The position numbers and the translations under genes are program-made. A stretch of 64,000 nucleotides of DNA from Prosapia bicincta (lineage: Eukaryota > Arthropoda > Insecta > Hemiptera > Cercopidae): positions 348,459,082 through 348,523,081 of the forward strand of contig JBAIZL010000002.1 of NCBI GenBank assembly GCA_036971475.1, read 5' to 3'. A model generated the notes under the pieces. The model had not been told where the DNA came from. It did no database searches and saw nothing but the letters and a program-made list of their open reading frames with translations. Positions 61,435-64,000 of the stretch are shown here, piece after piece (position 1 is the first letter of the stretch; each line of letters begins with the position of its first letter).

Positions 61435-63666
61435 CTAATCTTTTATTTTTAAAATGTCATCAAATATGCTAAAGATAGTATTATGTTTTGATTTAATCTG
61501 GACTTGTTCCTCTATTAGTGTGTTCTTAATTTTATTTTTATATATCTCTAAGTTTTCTATTATATTCATTTTTAAGCCTTTTTGTACGTGTTTAACCAAC
61601 TTCATATTACTAATCTCTGGAAAATCATGATTTCTTTCTATACAATGTGTGGCAAGATTAGATTCATAAATATGTGGCTTTTTAAATGCATTTAAACGTT
61701 CTTTGTAACGGTCTTTTATTTTCTTTTTTGTTTGTCCTATATAACATTTTTGACATGTTGTACAGTTAATACTATATACGCCGTTTATATTAATTTTATT
61801 TACTTTAATGTTTGTATTTATTATATTATTAATTGTGTTATTAGTGTAATAAGCTATTTTGACATTAGTGTCTTTAAATAATTTTATAATTGGTTTGATT
61901 TCATAACCGGTAAATAAGAATTTGGACCAAATAATTTCTTTAGTATTTCAATAATAATTTTTATTTATATTATTATCCATTCTTTTAAGGATTTTATTAT
62001 TCAATTTATTAATGGTTTCTTTTTTATATCCATTTTGTATTGCTATTTGTTGAATAATGTTTAGTTTTTTCAATTTATTTATCGGGTTTAATGGAATTCG
62101 GTTCATTCTGTATAATAAATTATAGAAGCATGCCATTTTTTGATTGTACGGGTGGTTTGAATAATTAGGTATTATTTTTACTGTTTGAGTGGGTTTTCTA
62201 AATATTGTAAAATTTAATTTATTATTTTCCTTATAAATGGTAATATCTAAGAAATTTATGGCATTAAGTTTTTCTATTTCGTAAGTAAACTGCATTTTAT
62301 TGTGTATATTATTTATTTCGGTAATTATTAGGTTTAAATTTAATGAATTATTTGTAGAAATGTACAGACCGTCATCTACATATCTATACCATTGTCCATT
62401 GTTATCATATTTTTTAATAATTTTTATTATTTCTTCATCAATATATTGCAAAAATATTTCGGAAATGATACTGGATAGTGGTGAATCCATTACTAAGCCG
62501 TCTTCTTGTCTGTATATTTTGTTATTATAGCAAAAGTAATTTTGTTTTAATATTATTTTAAGTACATTAATTATTTCATCAATTTCTTTTTTATCATGTG
62601 TATACATATTTAATTTATGTTTTATTATTTTATATGTTTCCATTAAAAGTATATTGGTATACATGTCTTTTATATCAAACGATATTAATTTGCTATTATT
62701 GTCTATTTTTATATTTTTAATTTTCTCTATAAGGTGATAAGTATTTTTTATATTATGATTGTTATTTAATTTCATTTTGTCTTCTTAACTGTTTGGCAAA
62801 AATTTTAGATATTTTATATGAAGGTGCACTTTTAAAATTAATAAGCGGTCTAATTGGATTATTTATTTTATGTAATTTTATAATACCATTTAATAATGGT
62901 ATTTTAGGGTTATCATTTATGTTATTGATTTCCGGATTAAATAATACATAAGAATTCTTCACAATACCTTTTATTTCATTTTGGTATTTATCCGTGGGAT
63001 CTTTTTTTAGTTCTATAAACATATTATCTACAATATAGTTTTCATTTTTGTTTATGTAATCTTGTTTGTTTATTACCACAACAGCATTGCTTTTATCTGC
63101 TTTTATAGTACATAAGTTATTATTTTGTAATTTTTGTTTTAGATTATTAAATTGTATATATTGATTTTTGTTTTGATAATTTTTCATTTTATAAACATTA
63201 TGTTTTTTTATTAATTTAGCTATTTCATTTGTTGCATTAATTCTTACCTTTTCTTGGTCATTTTCTTTTAATTTATTTATAGCGGTTTCTGTATCTATTA
63301 CAATATTATCAATGTCTTTATTAAAATTTTTCTTTATGTTGACAATATGAATGTCTTCTAATATTTTTTCTTCATTTTTAGTGAAATTAATGTTAGTTAA
63401 ATTGATTAAATTTGGAAAAAATGTATGATATGTTTCTTCGTGTACTTTGTTTTTTTCCTTATGTATTATTAATTTATCTAATTTATTGTTTATATTATTT
63501 ATTTTAATTTGTTTAAGATATTTAATTTTTATATTAATTTCCTCATATATATATTCCCACTATATTATATGTAACCTATTTGCTAATTCTAAATTTAACT
63601 TATATAATTCATATGTTAATTTACTTTGTTTTTTATATAATTCATTAATTTCATTTTTTATCCACA
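61435..63666 (-). pseudogene. Penelope-like element protein, nearly complete
   Basis: About 744 codons from ATG 63666 to TAG 61435. It has an N-terminal region with YHTFFPNLINLTNINFTKNE, a reverse transcriptase with motifs SFDIKDMYTNI, GLVMDSPLSSIISEIFL and YRYVDDGLYI (both catalytic Asp present), then NFLDITI and RKPTQTVKIIPNYSNHPY. It ends in a GIY-YIG endonuclease (GVYSINCTTCQKCYIGQT, KDRYKERLN). Lesions are few: TAG at 63560-63562, a frameshift near 62770 and TGA at 61948-61950. Motif B has Asp where Gly is usual (M-G-S-P). The intact protein copies element RNA into DNA at a nick made by its own endonuclease. A young but dead copy. Confidence 0.9.
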
Positions 63667-63766
63667 TCTTCTCTGCTTGTATATTAGTTTTTTGTGCTGC
63701 TTTACTTTTATTTTTTATGTTGATTTTTGCATATTTGGGTATGATTTGTAATTGTATACATTTTTA

Positions 63767-64000
63767 CAGTTTAATTGTATACAGTTTACTTACGAAATAG
63801 AAAAACTTAATGGCATAAATGTCTTAGATATTACCATTTATAAGGAAAATAATAAATTAAATTTTACAATATTTAGAAAACCCACTCAAACAGTAAAAAT
63901 AATATCTAATTATTCAAACCACCCGTACAATCAAAAATGGCATGCTTCTATAATTTATTATACAGAATGAACCGAATTCCATTAAACCCGATAAATAAAT
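63767..64000 (+). pseudogene. Penelope-like fragment, runs off the window
   Basis: Plus strand: QFTYEIEKLNGINVLDITIY, then NNKLNFTIFRKPTQTVKI and NHPYNQK, nearly the same as the minus-strand copy at 62,110-62,290, then a frameshift. It is head-to-head with that copy, the junction being near 63,760. The rest lies beyond the window. Confidence 0.85.

Noticed and set aside
63447..63800. Plus-strand hydrophobic frame of 117 codons
   Set aside because: Antisense of the Lys/Asn/Ile-rich N-terminal part of the Penelope protein; the membrane-like look comes from AT-rich codons.

Overview
The window is eukaryotic, AT-rich, intron-containing animal DNA made almost entirely of mobile elements and simple or satellite repeats. 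Penelope-like, Polinton/Maverick, hAT, pogo/Tigger, MULE and jockey-like elements occur together, with many (AT)n tracts and short GT-AG introns. That suits an invertebrate, perhaps an insect. This is an inference: no ordinary single-copy host gene, rRNA or tRNA was recognised to fix the taxon.

Layout. 1-7,350 holds non-coding DNA and two minisatellites (130-bp and 54-bp units). 7,349-38,359 is bracketed by about 1.1 kb of inverted homology and looks like one giant (31 kb) Mutator-like element. Its single gene, on the minus strand (21,658 to 12,960), can be assembled from nine exons with eight phase-consistent GT-AG introns. It encodes a FLYWCH-like finger, a MULE transposase core and a C-terminal RING finger. 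Two in-frame stops break it, one at the conserved Glu position of the RTNN-x-x-E motif. Later insertions sit inside the element: Penelope fragments (19.0-19.5 kb, 28.3 kb), a foldback element (27.7-28.15 kb), a 3'-truncated hAT element (29.1-31.74 kb) and several satellite arrays (32.7-36.4 kb).

38.4-45.4 kb carries a jockey-like LINE scrap, a 1.54-kb pogo/Tigger relic inside an older inverted-repeat element, and a 23-bp minisatellite. 45.44-54.14 kb is a shortened Polinton with inverted terminal repeats. It holds a decayed protein-primed DNA polymerase B, two small two-exon genes on the minus strand with a shared upstream block, and a divergent pair of Cys-rich and RING genes. It seems to have landed inside the 23-bp array. 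54.2-59.5 kb has a second Tigger scrap, inverted dispersed repeats and two foldback elements. 59.5-64 kb holds three Penelope copies, including one nearly complete copy (minus strand) with RT and GIY-YIG domains and only three lesions.

A small structured motif (CTGANGAT, then a hairpin, then GAAA) recurs at eleven or so sites. These include the ends of the Penelope copies and the arms of the foldback elements. It resembles a hammerhead ribozyme core, but with one extra base. None of the genes here looks intact; the window is best read as a nested transposon graveyard with a few young copies.
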